Below the pieces are notes generated by a model. It saw only the letters and a list, made by a program, of their open reading frames with translations. It had not been told where the DNA came from and made no database searches. Below are positions 16,102-27,040 of a stretch of 64,000 nucleotides of DNA, in pieces (the stretch's first letter is position 1; every line of letters starts with the position of its first letter). The DNA is from Nocardioides sambongensis (GTDB lineage Bacteria > Actinomycetota > Actinomycetes > Propionibacteriales > Nocardioidaceae). The stretch covers positions 3,486,501 through 3,550,500 of the forward strand of contig NZ_CP041091.1 of the NCBI RefSeq assembly GCF_006494815.1. Reading direction: 5' to 3'. Both the position numbers and the translations under genes were made by a program.

Positions 16102-17856
16102 TCAGCGTGCCGAGCCGTCGGCCCAGCCCTTGACCATGCCGAGGTTCGCCAGCGGGATGTAGTGGCCGGCGTGCGGATGGTCCAGGGCCACGCCGAAGAC
16201 GCCGGACCGACCGAACGACGCGACGTAGTCGACTGCCTCCGGCATCGGCACCCCGAGCAACGGCACCGGGCCACCCTCGACCCCCGCCGCGTCCAGCAGC
16301 CGCGCCGCCTCCCTCGCCCGAGCGGCGCTGCTGTAGAGGCAGATCACCGGACCCTGGTCGAGCGCCAGGGCGAACGGGCGCGGCTCGTCGTCCGGTCCGC
16401 GGGCGATGAAGAACCAGGTCCGCAACCCGGCCACCTGCTGCCAGAGGGCCACCTCCGCCGTGCTGTCGCCCTCGGGCGCCGACCTGACCGCCTGGCTGAG
16501 CCGATCGATCTCGGCGACCGTCTCCGGGTCGTTGTCGGCAGGTCGCTCGACCTCTGCTGCACCGTCGAGCTGAGCCGGCGCCGGTCGCGGGTCCCGGCCG
16601 CCGAACCCGGCGACGCGGTCCCAGATCCAGTCGGCCATCGATGCGGCCACGGGCTCGTCGGGGTGTCCGGGACGCCGCTTGACGAGTGCTCCGTGTCCGA
16701 CGACCACCAGGTAGGCCCCCTGGTCGTCGGTCATCACGGGTTCCCAGAGCTCGTTCTCCGGCCAGTCCGGATGGCCCGCGGGGTCCTCCTCGACCGCTGC
16801 GTCGAAGGCGATCATCTCGGCCGCCGTCATCAGTCGGAACCCCTCGTCGAGCCCCCACAGGTGTCCGGAGCCGGGCCGCTGACCGTCGTGCCAGGAGACC
16901 AGGTCCTCCGCGACCACCGGGCCGAGCCGCTCCCGGTCGGCGAGGTCGGTGACCGAGGCCGCGGGGCGCAGGCTGGCGCGGAGGTCGGCGGGGACCGCGG
17001 CCTCCAGGGCGGCCAGTGCGGACGCCAGGTCGATGCCGATCGTCCGGTCGCGGATCTGCTGCCAGGACATCTCGATCACGCCGGAACGGCGGATGTCGTC
17101 CAGGGTGTAGCCGTCGGCCTCGCCCGACTCGATCGCCTTCGTCAAGCTGCGCGTGGTCTGCACCAGGTTGTGCAGCAGCTCGTCGGTCGGATCGTCGCGC
17201 AGCAGCCGGAGCCCGAGCTCCTCGGCGTCGGTGAAGCGGTATTGCAGGAGGTAGGACCAACCGAGCATCAGTGCGACCGAGGTGTTCGCCGCGTCGGCGC
17301 GGATCGCCTCCTCGGCGGCGGCGATGAACCGGTCGGCGGGTGCGAAGGTCTCCAGCAGCGACACCGCCCGCATCCCGAGGGCTCTGGGCAACTCGTCCGG
17401 CGTCGTCCGCGCGCACCGTGCCACGGCGTCGTCGAGGTGCTGCCAGCCGGCCTCGTGCTGCCCGGCGGTGGCCTGGGCGGCGCCCAGCTCCATCCAGTCG
17501 CGCCAGTCCTCCTGCTCCTCCCGCAGCACGACCTGGGCCCAGTGCAGGGCCTCGCCGCGGTCGTGGTCGACGCTCGCCAGGTGCCGCAGGGACCGCGCGG
17601 CATTGACGAACTGCCCGTCGCGGCGGCCGGCGACGTCGAGGTAGAGCCGCCGGGCCTCGTCGGTGTCGCCGCACAGCTCGCGATGGTTGCCGAGCAGGAG
17701 GGCCGCGCTGCTGCGCTCCGGCTGGGCCGCGATCACCCGTGCGGCGAGTACCGCGATCTCGGGATGTGTCGGCTGGGCCGCGAAGAGCTCCCAGGCGGTG
17801 TCCAGGTCCCGCTCCACGTCATCACGGTCGTCGGACCTCCGCCCGAAGATCCTCAT
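16102..17856 (-). CDS. TPR / SUKH-like / SseB-like multidomain protein
   Basis: 584 residues, soluble. The first ~270 residues are helical repeats of TPR type (SSAALLLGNHRELCGDTDEA, MELGAAQATAGQHEAGWQHL, SVALMLGWSYLLQYRFTDAEE). Around 300-420 is a segment resembling SMI1/KNR4 (SUKH) domains: LVSWHDGQ, GFRLMTAAEMIAF, ELWEPVMTDDQGAYLVVVG. The last ~130 residues resemble SseB-type domains (PFALALDQGPVICLYSS, VPLLGVPMPEAVDYVASFG). Its ATG overlaps the stop of the AAA+ gene (ATGA), so the two are translated together and probably act together. SUKH and SseB domains are known as protein-binding or immunity modules; the role here is unknown. Confidence 0.75.
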   Translation of the reverse strand: MRIFGRRSDDRDDVERDLDTAWELFAAQPTHPEIAVLAARVIAAQPERSSAALLLGNHRELCGDTDEARRLYLDVAGRRDGQFVNAARSLRHLASVDHDRGEALHWAQVVLREEQEDWRDWMELGAAQATAGQHEAGWQHLDDAVARCARTTPDELPRALGMRAVSLLETFAPADRFIAAAEEAIRADAANTSVALMLGWSYLLQYRFTDAEELGLRLLRDDPTDELLHNLVQTTRSLTKAIESGEADGYTLDDIRRSGVIEMSWQQIRDRTIGIDLASALAALEAAVPADLRASLRPAASVTDLADRERLGPVVAEDLVSWHDGQRPGSGHLWGLDEGFRLMTAAEMIAFDAAVEEDPAGHPDWPENELWEPVMTDDQGAYLVVVGHGALVKRRPGHPDEPVAASMADWIWDRVAGFGGRDPRPAPAQLDGAAEVERPADNDPETVAEIDRLSQAVRSAPEGDSTAEVALWQQVAGLRTWFFIARGPDDEPRPFALALDQGPVICLYSSAARAREAARLLDAAGVEGGPVPLLGVPMPEAVDYVASFGRSGVFGVALDHPHAGHYIPLANLGMVKGWADGSAR

Positions 17857-19067
17857 CGCATGCCTCGCTTCACGCGGTAGGCCCGCAGCTGCTCGAAGGT
17901 GCCGTCGTCGACACCGTATTCGAGGACCGGCGCGACCTGGTCGAACCACGACGCCGTCGAGGGGGTGACGCCGTCGGCGACGGCGAGCAGCCCCTCGGTC
18001 GTCACCGGTACCACGCTGCCGGCCTCCATCGACGCCGTGAGTGCCTGTTGCAGCGCGACCTTGACCACGTGGGCGATGTCGGCGCCCGAGAACCCCTCGG
18101 TGGCCGCTGCCACCCGACCCGTGTCGACCTCGTCGGTCGGCTTGTCCGCGAGGGCGCCGGCCAGGATGGCGGCGCGGGCCACGGCGTCGGGCGGCAGCAC
18201 GAGCACGGTCTTGTCGATCCGCCCGGGACGCCGCAGTGCCGGGTCGATGTCCCAGGGCCGGTTGCTGGCAGCCAGGAAGTACACGCCGTCGTTGGCACTG
18301 GAGACGCCGTCGAGCTCCTCGAGCAGCTGCGTCACCATCATCCGCATCGCGTGCGAGCCGCCGCCTCCCGACGTACGACGCCCGCCGAGCGCGTCGAACT
18401 CGTCGATGAAGATGACGCACGGGGCGGCGGCGCGGGCGTGGCGGAAGACGCTGCGGATCGCCCGCTCGCTGTCGCCGATCCACTGGCCGATCAGGTCGGC
18501 GAGGGTGACGTGGAGGAAGGACGCGCCGAGGTCGCCGGCGATCGCGCGTGCCATGAAGGTCTTGCCACACCCGGGAGGCCCGTACATCAACAACGAGCCG
18601 CCGGGGGTCTGGCCGAACGCAGCGGCGAGCTCGGGACTGCGCAGCGGCGCCAGGAAGGTCGCATCGAGGTGCTGCTTGACCTCGGCCAGGCCGGCGACGT
18701 CGGCCAGCGTCACCCGGGGACGCTCGGCGTCCCACAGCCCGGTTTCGGCGTCGCCCGTGTCGCCCGTGTCGTGGTGGGCGTCGGTCGGTGCCGGGGCGGG
18801 GGTCGGTGCCGGGGCGGGGGTGGGTGCGGCGTGCTCGCTCGGCGCCGGGGACGTACCGCCCCGCAGCCGCGCCGCCATCACCCGCGCCCGCAGCACGCGG
18901 GCCCGTGCCGGATCTCCGCCCCTCGCCTCGAAGCCGGCCAGCTCGTCCAGTGCCCGGTCGGGATCGGACTGCAGCAGCAGGGTGATGAAGTCCTCGAGCA
19001 GCGCGAGGTTCTGCGGGTCGCGCTCGACCTCGGTCTCGATCACCTCGAGAAAGTCGTCGTCGGCCAC
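17853..19067 (-). CDS. AAA+ ATPase of the FtsH/Cdc48/katanin-like group
   Basis: 404 residues from GTG at 19067 (AGGAGGAGCGAAC upstream); the frame is open further but the RBS decides. Residues 1-70 are helical, followed by a Pro/Ala linker (80-95) built from an 18-bp DNA repeat near 18780-18826. The ATPase domain shows Walker A YGPPGCGKT (to residue 170), Walker B VIFIDEFD (218-225), sensor 1 AASNRPWDID and the arginine-finger stretch LRRPGRID. It lacks membrane helices and a protease domain, so it likely remodels or unfolds a partner. The partner is probably the coupled TPR/SUKH-like/SseB-like protein. Confidence 0.85.
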   Translation of the reverse strand: MADDDFLEVIETEVERDPQNLALLEDFITLLLQSDPDRALDELAGFEARGGDPARARVLRARVMAARLRGGTSPAPSEHAAPTPAPAPTPAPAPTDAHHDTGDTGDAETGLWDAERPRVTLADVAGLAEVKQHLDATFLAPLRSPELAAAFGQTPGGSLLMYGPPGCGKTFMARAIAGDLGASFLHVTLADLIGQWIGDSERAIRSVFRHARAAAPCVIFIDEFDALGGRRTSGGGGSHAMRMMVTQLLEELDGVSSANDGVYFLAASNRPWDIDPALRRPGRIDKTVLVLPPDAVARAAILAGALADKPTDEVDTGRVAAATEGFSGADIAHVVKVALQQALTASMEAGSVVPVTTEGLLAVADGVTPSTASWFDQVAPVLEYGVDDGTFEQLRAYRVKRGMR

Positions 19068-19186
19068 GTTCGCTCCTCCTGTGCCACGGTGAGTGGGAAG
19101 TCTGTCGCACGCGCGATGAAGCGGCGGGGACCGTCCGTGCTCTGCCCCCGGGACGCCTCCGCAAACCCGGCCGGCCGGCCGCAGGG

Positions 19187-20398
19187 TCACTCCCGCGGCA
19201 GCAGGGAGCCCGTGGTCGACAGCTGCGGACAGAACTCTTCGCCGCGGCCCAGCCGGCAGGTCGCCCCCGACGGCTCGAACAGCACCTCCCCGTCCACCTC
19301 CCCGTCCGCCTCACCGTCCGAGAGGTCGCCGGTCTCGCCGGGGACCCAGGTCAGGGTCGCCGGGTAGGCCCCGGCCGACGTGCTGGGCGACCCCGCCGGA
19401 TCGGTCGGTCTCTCCACGAGACGGCCGCCGTCCTGGAACCAGACCCGAACGCCGGCCAGCTCCTCGCGCTCGGCCCACTCACCGTCGTAGGTCCACAGCT
19501 GCCACTGCGCGGTCGCGTCGCGCCCCTCGCCGTCGTACACCCGGAAGCGGACCGCAACGGTGTCGCCGACCTTGTCGACCGCGTCGACCCGCCAGTCCCG
19601 GTCGTAGCCGGGCGGCATGCCGTACTCGGCGGCCACCTCGCCGGTCTCGGGGTCGAGCTCGACCAGGTCCTGCTCGACCACGCAGCCACCGCAGTCCTCG
19701 TCCTCGCCGTTGTCCTGGCGCAGCAGCATCAGCGCGGAGCCGTCGTAGGCGGGGTAGAGGCGGACGATCGGCTCGTTGCGGAGCACACCGTCGATCTGGT
19801 CGCCCTCGATCCGGAACAGACCGTGGTCGGTGAGGGTGTCGTCCTCGGAGTTGACGCCCCACTCGACCCACGTGACGCCGTCGAGGGTGTAGGGGTCGCC
19901 GTGGAGCTGCAGCTCGGCGCCGGACCCCGACGCCTGGTCGGTGTCGAACGCGGAGGCCGGCACCACGATGGTGCGACGGTCGGCGAGGTCCGGGGAGAAG
20001 ACGTCGATCCGGAACCGGTCGCTGTAGTGCAGCGCCGAGATCGCCTCCCCGGTGCTGCCGGTCTGGTCGGGGTTGAGCCCGCGGTCCTTCACCCGGCCGT
20101 CCTGACCGTCGGCGCCGTAGAGCAGCAGCCCGCCGGCCGCCGCCGTGACCAGGTCACCATCGCGCGTCCACCAGTCGTAGGCGCCGCGCACCACCCGGGT
20201 CCCGGACGGAGTGTGCAGCACCGCCCCGCCCTGCTGCCGGACGGGCATCTGCAGGTACGACGGGCCCGGGGCCCGCCGATCGTCCGCCGACAGCGGCGAG
20301 TCGTAGACCTCGGCCTCGGCACTCAGCAGGTCGCAGCCGCTCGCCAGCAGGAGCAGCGCGGCGATGGCGGCCAGGGCGGGCCGCGGCACGAACCGCAT
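19187..20398 (-). CDS. lipoprotein of unknown function
   Basis: 403 residues. Signal peptide with lipobox LASGC (Cys22), so membrane-anchored and extracytoplasmic. The body is rich in Asp, Glu, Trp and Gly, with repeated short strands such as VKDRGLNPDQTG, FRIDVFSPDLADRRTIVV, IDGVLRNEPIVRLYPAYDG and VEQDLVELDPETGEVAAEYG, suggesting a beta-propeller-like fold. A Cys pair (CGGC) may form a disulfide. The C-terminal region has an acidic repeat, DGEADGEVDGEV, from a short DNA repeat. ATG at 20398 follows GGAGAGGACGGACGACAGC. I do not recognise the family. Confidence 0.75.
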   Translation of the reverse strand: MRFVPRPALAAIAALLLLASGCDLLSAEAEVYDSPLSADDRRAPGPSYLQMPVRQQGGAVLHTPSGTRVVRGAYDWWTRDGDLVTAAAGGLLLYGADGQDGRVKDRGLNPDQTGSTGEAISALHYSDRFRIDVFSPDLADRRTIVVPASAFDTDQASGSGAELQLHGDPYTLDGVTWVEWGVNSEDDTLTDHGLFRIEGDQIDGVLRNEPIVRLYPAYDGSALMLLRQDNGEDEDCGGCVVEQDLVELDPETGEVAAEYGMPPGYDRDWRVDAVDKVGDTVAVRFRVYDGEGRDATAQWQLWTYDGEWAEREELAGVRVWFQDGGRLVERPTDPAGSPSTSAGAYPATLTWVPGETGDLSDGEADGEVDGEVLFEPSGATCRLGRGEEFCPQLSTTGSLLPRE

Positions 20399-20482
20399 CG
20401 CTGTCGTCCGTCCTCTCCGGGTCGTCTGGGCGAGCACCGTATCGCGGACCCGCCGGTGGTCACCCCGCCCGCTCCTGCGCCC

Positions 20483-20530
20483 CACCTCGCCTGAATTGAG
20501 GTGACCGGCGGGGGCCACCGGACCTATCCT
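20483..20530 (+). promoter_or_regulatory. leaderless promoter and inverted repeat before the SARP-type regulator
   Basis: TATCCT (20525-20530) lies 6 nt before the ATG at 20537. Upstream, CACCTC (20483-20488) and GAGGTG (20498-20503) form an inverted repeat with a 9-bp spacer over the expected -35 position, a possible operator. Confidence 0.4.
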
Positions 20531-20536
20531 CCGATC

Positions 20537-23500
20537 ATGTGGATCGGTGTGCTCGGCCCGACCGCCGTCACGGCCGCCGACGGGGCGGTCGAGGTCGCCA
20601 CGGCGAAGCACCGCGCCCTCATCTCCGCCCTCGCCCTGGCGCGGGGCCGGGCGGTGTCGAGCCAGACGCTGATCGAGTCGCTGTGGGGCACCGATGCCCC
20701 ACCGAGCGCGGCCGGCACGTTGCAGACCTACGTGTCGGCGGTCCGCCGACTGCTGCAGCCGGGCCTCGCACCGCGCGCGCCGTCGTCGTACCTGCCCAGC
20801 GTGGACGGGGGCTATCGGCTGGTGGCCGACATCGACGCCACCACGTTCGCCACCGGGGTGCGCGAGGTGCATGCGGCGCTCGGGCCGCTGGCGGGCGCGA
20901 CGGTGCCGGTGGCCGACGACCCCGCGGCCGCCTCCGAGCTGCTCGGTCGCGTGGAGGCCGCCCTCGCCCTCTGGCGCGGTGAGCCGTACGCCGACCTGCC
21001 CGACTCCGACGTGGTCCGGCCCGAGCGCGGGCGGCTGCAGGAGCTGCGCCACCTGGCGCGCGAGGACCACGCCACGCTGCTGGTCGCGCTCGGTCGCGAC
21101 GCGGAGGCGGCGGTCGAGCTCGAGGCGTTGACCGCCGAGCTGCCGTTGCGGGAGCGGCCGTGGCTGCTGCTGGCGGCGGCGTTGGCCCGGGCGGGCCGCC
21201 AGGCCGACGGGCTCGCCGCGGTGGACCGGCTGCGCACGGTGCTCGGCGAGGAGCTCGGGCTGGAGCCGTCCGCGGCCGCCAACGCGGTGCAGACCGCGAT
21301 CCTGCGCCACGAGCTCCCCGCGGCACCCGCGACGAGCCCCGCGGCACCGGCCGTATCCGCATCACCAGCATCGCCCGCGGCCCGCGCGGCTCGCGCGGCC
21401 GCGGGCCCCCGGCCCCCCGGCGCCGAGGGTCCGCGGATCGCGCTTCCCGACTGGTCGCTGGTCGGCCGATCCGCCCACCTGGCCACGCTCGAGGACGCGC
21501 TGGCCGCGGCCGGCCGCGGGACGCCGCAGTTCGTCACGGTGCGCGGCGAGCCCGGGGCGGGCAAGACCCGGCTGGGCACCGAGTTCGCGGTGCGGGCCCA
21601 GTACGCCGGGGCGTTGGTCCTGGTCGGTCGCTGCTCCCAGGAGGAGGACGCACCACCGCTGTGGCCGTGGCTGCAGGCGCTCGGGAGGCGCTGGCCGGCG
21701 TCACCGACGCCGAGACCGACCACGACGCGGCCCGGTTCGCGCTGGCCGAGGCGATCGGCGAGGCGTTGACCGCACTCGCCCGCGACCGCACGGTCGTGGT
21801 CGGGCTGGAGGACCTGCACTGGGCGGACACCTCCACGCTGCGGGTGCTGCGGCACCTCGCCTCCCACCTGGAGACCGGCCGCCTGCTGGTGGTGTGCACG
21901 TGGCGTCGCGGCGCCCGGCAGCAGGTCCCGGCGCTCGCCGAGGCCGCGGAGGCCCTGGCTCGGCGGCACGCGGTCGACCTCGAGGTCAGCGGGCTGTCGA
22001 TCGACGACACCGCGGCCCTGGTCAGCGAGATGACCGGCCTCCGCGACCCGGCGCTGGTGGCGGCGTTGCACCGGCGCACGGACGGCAACCCCTTCTTCCT
22101 GATCGAGTACATCCGTCTGGCCCGCGACGAGCACGCCGACGCCCAGCAGCTGCTCGACCAGGTGCTGCACGACCAGGTGCCGGCGACGGTCGCGGCGGTG
22201 GTCGACCGCCGGATCGCCCAGCTGCCGACCTCGTCCGCGGAGGCGCTGACCGCGGCCGCGGTGATCGGCCGGGAGTTCGGCCTGGAGCTGCTCGCCGGGG
22301 CGTTGCGCGCCGACGAGGACGCTGCGCTGGACCTGCTGGAGCCGGCCCTGGACGCCGACCTGATCGCCGACCTCGGCGGCGACCGGTTCCGGTTCGGCCA
22401 CGCACTGGTCCGCGACGGTGCCTACATCGCACTGCCCGCGTCGCGGCGCGAGCGGATGCACGCCGTGGTCGCCGGGCTGGTCGAGGCGTCCGGGGAAGCG
22501 CAGGCACGTGCTGCCGAGATCGCCCGGCACTGGGGCGCCGCCGGTCCCCGCCACCGGCGCGCGGCCCACGCCGCCGCCGCGCGGGCCGGCAGGCGGGCGA
22601 TGGCCGCCCACGCCCCCGACGAGGCCCGCGAGCAGTACGCCGCCGCGCTGGCCTGGCACGCCGACGACCCGGGCGGCACCGAACGTGAGCGCTTCGACCT
22701 GCTGGTCGGCTATGCCGATGCCTGCCGCTGGAGCACCCGCCGGCTCGAGATGCACCGCGCGATCGACGAGGCGGTGGTGCTGGCCGGCGGGCTGGACGCC
22801 CCGGAGCTGGTGGTCCGTGCCGCCACCATCGCCACCGCCGACGCACTGTGGCCGGCGCGTTCCTACGGCGAGCACAACGACGAGGTGATCGCGGTGATCC
22901 GGGCGACGCTGCCGCAGCTGGCCGGCGACGGTGCGCTGCGGGTCCGCGCGCTGCTGGCGCTCGCGGCCGAGTCGTACTACGCCGCCGGGTGCGCCGAGCT
23001 CGATGCGCTGGCCGAGGAGGCGGTCGCCACCGCCCGCCGTACCGGGGACGGGGCGCTGCTCGTCGAGGCGCTGATGGCTGCGGCGGTGGCGACGACCCGC
23101 CGCAGCACCGCTCCGCAGCGCCGGGCCTGGGTCGAGGAGGCACTCGAGATCGCGGGTGCCGACGAGCGCGCGCTGACCAACCTCCGCGCCCTTCGCGCCT
23201 CGATCCTGTGCGAGCTCGGCGAGGTCGCCCGGGCGCGGGCCGAGCTCGCCGACCTGACCCGGGTCGCCCGCGCGCAGAAGCACTACTTCGTCGAGATGGT
23301 GGTGCTCACCCTCTCCCACAGCTGGGCGGCGATGGCCGGGGACGAGGCGGGGATCGCCAGCACCTACGCCGAGCTCGGCGCCTGCTTCGAGCGGGTCTCG
23401 ACGTCGCACAAGATCGACATCGTCCGGGGCGCCGCGCTCTTCGTGCCGCTGTGGGACCCCGGTGCCCCGGCCCCGCCCGCGGACGAGGTGATCACCTACC

Positions 23501-23916
23501 TGGCGGAGGCGGCCATCCCGGTGGCGCCGGCCGCAGCCGTGATGGCGCTGCGCAAGGGCGCGGACGAGGTGGCGCGTGCCGTGGTCGAGGCCCATGGCGT
23601 CGACCTGACCACCGACAACTGGTTCTCCGAGTTCCTCTGGTCGCTCGGGGCGGAGCTGGGCCTGGGCCTGGGTCGGGAGGACATCGCCGAGCAGGCCTAC
23701 CAGCGCCTGGCGCCCTACGCCGGGACCTGCGTGATGTCCGGCACCTCCCCGGCGCACGGCCCGGTCGACGCCTACCTCGCCCTGGCGGCGGCAGCGGTCG
23801 GCGCGACCGACCTGGCGACGCGGCACGCCGACGACGCGTGGGCGCAGATGCGGGAGTGGCGGATCCCGCAGGCCGAGAGGTGGTTCCTCGACCTGCGGGA
23901 GCGCCACGGGTTCTGA
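20537..23916 (+). CDS. SARP/AfsR-type transcriptional regulator with AAA ATPase and TPR domains (frame change)
   Basis: About 1,126 residues if read across one frame change near 21680. Order: winged-helix trans_reg_C domain (1-95, GVLGPTAVTAADGAVEVATAKHR style start), bacterial transcriptional activation domain (about 100-255), a Pro/Ala linker, a STAND-like ATPase with Walker A RGEPGAGKTRLG and VVVGLEDLHWAD, then long TPR-like helices to the end. Such proteins activate pathway genes, often for secondary metabolism. The first frame ends in LWPWLQALG; the second resumes REALAGVTDAETDHD. One extra C before GGGAGG would restore QALREALAGV, so a base-call deletion is likelier than loss. No clear target nearby. 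Confidence 0.8.
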
Positions 23917-23961
23917 TCCGGCCCGGCGACCCCGGTCCCCGGGCCGGTGCCGCCCCCGGCG

Positions 23962-24723
23962 TCAGCCGGCGTCCGGGACGAACCCGAACGCGGCCCGCGT
24001 CCCGCGGTGGTAGCGCCGTCGACCGAGCCACCAGACCACCCGCATCGCCTGGCCGGCCTCGGCGAACGCCCGGTTGCGCGCGGCCGGAGGCAGGTCGTCG
24101 GCGATCCAGGAGACGGCGTGGAGCAGGAACGAGATCGGCCGCTTCTCGTGGAACCCCTCCTCCTCGATCCGCTTCCACTCCTCCTGGGTCAGGTGGCGCT
24201 GGATGATCGCGATCGCCTCGGACTCCTCGTGCGCGAGGTGCCGGCCGAGCGACTCCCGGGTCTGGGCGAGGACGAGGGCCAGTCGCGCCCGCAGCCGGGT
24301 CGCCTGCACGGCGTCGGGCCCGGCCGCGAGGGCGTGGACCAGCTCGTGGCAGGAGGTCAGCAGCGGATCGATCCGGGCGTGCTCGGCCTCCATCGCCACC
24401 AGCGTCGCCCGTTCGGACTCGTCGGCCCGTTCCAGCAGGGCCGGCCACAAGGCCGTGTCCTCGCCGGTGTGGTGGCCGTGCAGGATCTCGGCGAAGAGGT
24501 CCCACCGCTCGGCGAGCGCCACCCAGGTGGCGGTCGCCGTGGCCGGGGTGTGCTCGGCGGCGACGGCGAACCGGCGCAGGTCGCGACGGAACGCGTGGTG
24601 CATCACGTACATCATCAGCATGTCGACCGGGCCCTCCGGTGCGGCCGCCTGACCGGGCAGGCGCACCTGCTCCGGACGGACGGGCTCCGGGGTGGTGCGG
24701 GTGGTGCGGGTGGTGGTGCTCAT
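23962..24723 (-). CDS. hemerythrin domain-containing protein
   Basis: 253 residues. The four-helix di-iron ligand pattern is visible: HHAFRRDLRRF, HGHHTGEDTALWP, EAEHARIDPLL and GRHLAHEESEAI. Such proteins bind oxygen, nitric oxide or iron and may respond to redox stress. The ~80-residue C-terminal extension (RPISFLLHAVSWIADDLPP, MRVVWWLGRRRYHRGTRAAFG) is common in actinobacterial homologues. ATG at 24723 follows AAGGAGACCCCCTG; the longer open frame upstream is not conserved. It lies 86 nt after the MMPL gene on the same strand, probably one operon. Confidence 0.88.
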   Translation of the reverse strand: MSTTTRTTRTTPEPVRPEQVRLPGQAAAPEGPVDMLMMYVMHHAFRRDLRRFAVAAEHTPATATATWVALAERWDLFAEILHGHHTGEDTALWPALLERADESERATLVAMEAEHARIDPLLTSCHELVHALAAGPDAVQATRLRARLALVLAQTRESLGRHLAHEESEAIAIIQRHLTQEEWKRIEEEGFHEKRPISFLLHAVSWIADDLPPAARNRAFAEAGQAMRVVWWLGRRRYHRGTRAAFGFVPDAG

Positions 24724-24809
24724 CAGGGGGTCTCCTTCGTGGGGGTGTCGCTCGGATGTCGCCGGGTGCGGCGACGCTGTGGCGGCGGGTGCCGCGGCGG
24801 CCGGGGTGC

Positions 24810-27040
24810 TCACACCGAGACCGGTGTGCGGTCGGGGTCGACGTCGTCGTCGGGCGTGCCGGCGATGCCCGTCGGGGTGAGCGCGGCGCTGCCGGCTGCG
24901 GGGGCCGGATCGGCGGCGGCCGGCAGCCCGAACCCACGGCCGGGGAACCACCAGTTCCAGCGGCCGAGCAGCGTCATCGTGGCCGGCACCAGGACCATCC
25001 GGACCACGGTGGCGTCCAGCGCGACGGCCACCGCTAGGCCGACCCCGATCATCTTGACCACCACACCCGGCTCGGTGGCGAAGCCCAGGAAGACGGCGAC
25101 CATGATCGCCGCTGCCGTGGAGATCACCCGGCCGGTCGAGGCCAGGCCCCGGACCACGCTGCCGTGGGCGTCGCCGGTGGCGAGCCAGTCCTCCCGGATC
25201 GCCGAGAGCAGGAACACCTCGTAGTCCATCGACAGTCCGAACAGCACCGCGAACAGCAGGATCGGCACCCAGCTGGAGACCGGGATCGCGTGGTCCACGC
25301 CGAGCAGGCCGGCGCCGTACCCGTGCTGGAAGACGAGCACCAGCACGCCGTAGGCGGCCGTGATGGAGAGCAGGTTCATCGCCGCCGCCTTGATCGGCAC
25401 GACGACCGAGCGGAACAGCAGCATCAGCAGGACCACCGACATCGCGACGACGAAGCCCACGACGATCCAGAGCCGGTCGGCGAGCATGTCGGAGATGTCC
25501 CCAGGATCGGCGTGTAGCCGGTCGCCTCGACCCCGGCCGGCAGGACGTCGGCGCGCAGGTCGTCGAGGAACCTGCTGGTCTCCTCGTCGATCGGCGCGGT
25601 GGTGGGCTGGACGTCCCAGATCGCGATCGCGCCGTCGGGCGAGGTCACCGCCGGTGAGGAGGCGGCCACCTGCGGCAGCGCGTCGACCTCGGCGTGCAGC
25701 GCCTCCACCTCGGCGGGCGTGAGCTCGTCGAGATCGGCGACCAAGGTGATCGGACCGTTGGCGCCCTCGCCGAACTCGGCGCTGATCAGGTCGTACGCCG
25801 CGCGCGTGGTGCTGCCCTGCGGGTCGCTGCCCCCGTCCTGCGGCCAGGTGCGCATCCCCAGGGCGGGGGCGCCGAGGGCGACCAGGACGACGAGTGCGAG
25901 GGCACCCCAGGCGACCGGGCGGCGGGAGACCACGCGGGCCCAGCGGCCGGCGAGCGGCTCGCGCCCGGTGTCATCGGAACGCTCGGTGTCGTCGAAAGGC
26001 TCGGTGTCGTCGGAACGCTCGGCCTGGCCGGAACCATCGGTGCCGACCGGGCGCGTCCTGCGGACCCGGCGCGGCAGCAGCCGGTGGCCGGCCAGGGCGC
26101 ACAGCGCGGGGACCAGGGTGAGCGCGGCCGCCATCACGCCGACCACCGCGAGCGCGGTCGCGAACCCGAACGCGCTGAAGGTGGGGAGGTTGGCCAGCCG
26201 CAGACCCATCAGCGAGACCAGGACCGTCAGTCCGGCGCCGAGCACCGCGCGTCCGGCCGTGCCGGTGGCGTGCGCCGCGGCCTGGCGGGGCGTGTCGCCG
26301 GCACGGAGCCGGGCGACGTGGCGGGTGACGATGAGCAGGGCGTAGTCGATCCCGACGCCGAGGCCGACCATGGTCGCCACGGTGGGCGCGGTGGGGGAGA
26401 CGTCCAGCACCGCGGCCAACAGCATCACCCCGGAGGATCCCGCGATCAGGCCGCCGAGCGCGGTCGCGATCGGCAGACCCGCCGCCACGACCGAGCCGAA
26501 CGCGAGCACGAGCAGCAGCAGCGCCACGCCGATGCCGATCAGCTCGCCCCGGCCGTCGAGCTCGGAGGCGGTGCTGGGCAGCTCGCCGCCGAGCTCCACC
26601 TCGTAGCCGGCGGCCTCGGCCGGCTCGGCCGCGGCGGTCAGTGGCGCGGTCACGCCCATCAGGTCGGGGTGGGTGACCTCGACGGCGTACCTGACGTCGA
26701 GCAGGGCGGTGTCGCCGTCGTCCGAGAGTCGCGGGGTCACGCCGGCCACGTGGTCGGCGGCGGCGAGACGGTCGCCGACCTCGCCGACCACGCCGGGGTC
26801 GAGGGGGCCGTCACTGTGGAGGACGACCTGGGCGGTGGCGCCGCCGGCCTCCGGGAAGTGGTCACGGATGGTGTCCACTCCGGCCTGGGCGCGCGTGCCG
26901 GGGACGTTCCAGTCCTCCTGCAGGTCGCCGCCGGCGACCGCGCTGGCGGCGCCGAGCGCGATCAGCGCCAGCAGCCACGCGGCCAGGGTGCGCCAGGGGT
27001 GGGCCGCGGTGGCGGCTCCGACGCGATGAAGGGTGTTCAT
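24810..27040 (-). CDS. MMPL/RND family transporter (frame change)
   Basis: About 740 residues when joined across one frame change near 25500. RND-type pumps of this family export lipids or drugs using the proton gradient. Two homologous halves are visible: N-terminal helix TLAAWLLALIALGAASAVAGG, periplasmic domain (DWNVPGTRAQAGVDTI), then AFGSVVAAGLPIATALGGL, VGLGVGIDYALLIVTRH; second half WGALALVVLVALGAPALG and, in the other frame, FAVLFGLSMDYEVFLLSAIRE. The joint should read GYTPILGDISDMLADRLW; a G run is one short. Start ATG at 27040 with GGAG 7 nt upstream. Confidence 0.87.

Noticed and set aside
16102-19314. One 1,070-codon frame seeming to fuse the AAA+ and TPR/SUKH genes
   Set aside because: The N-terminal part is the wrong phase of the AAA+ gene; the real genes overlap by 4 nt in different phases.
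20812-23907. 1,031-codon minus-strand open frame
   Set aside because: Antisense to the SARP-type regulator, repetitive in composition, no motif or ribosome-binding site.
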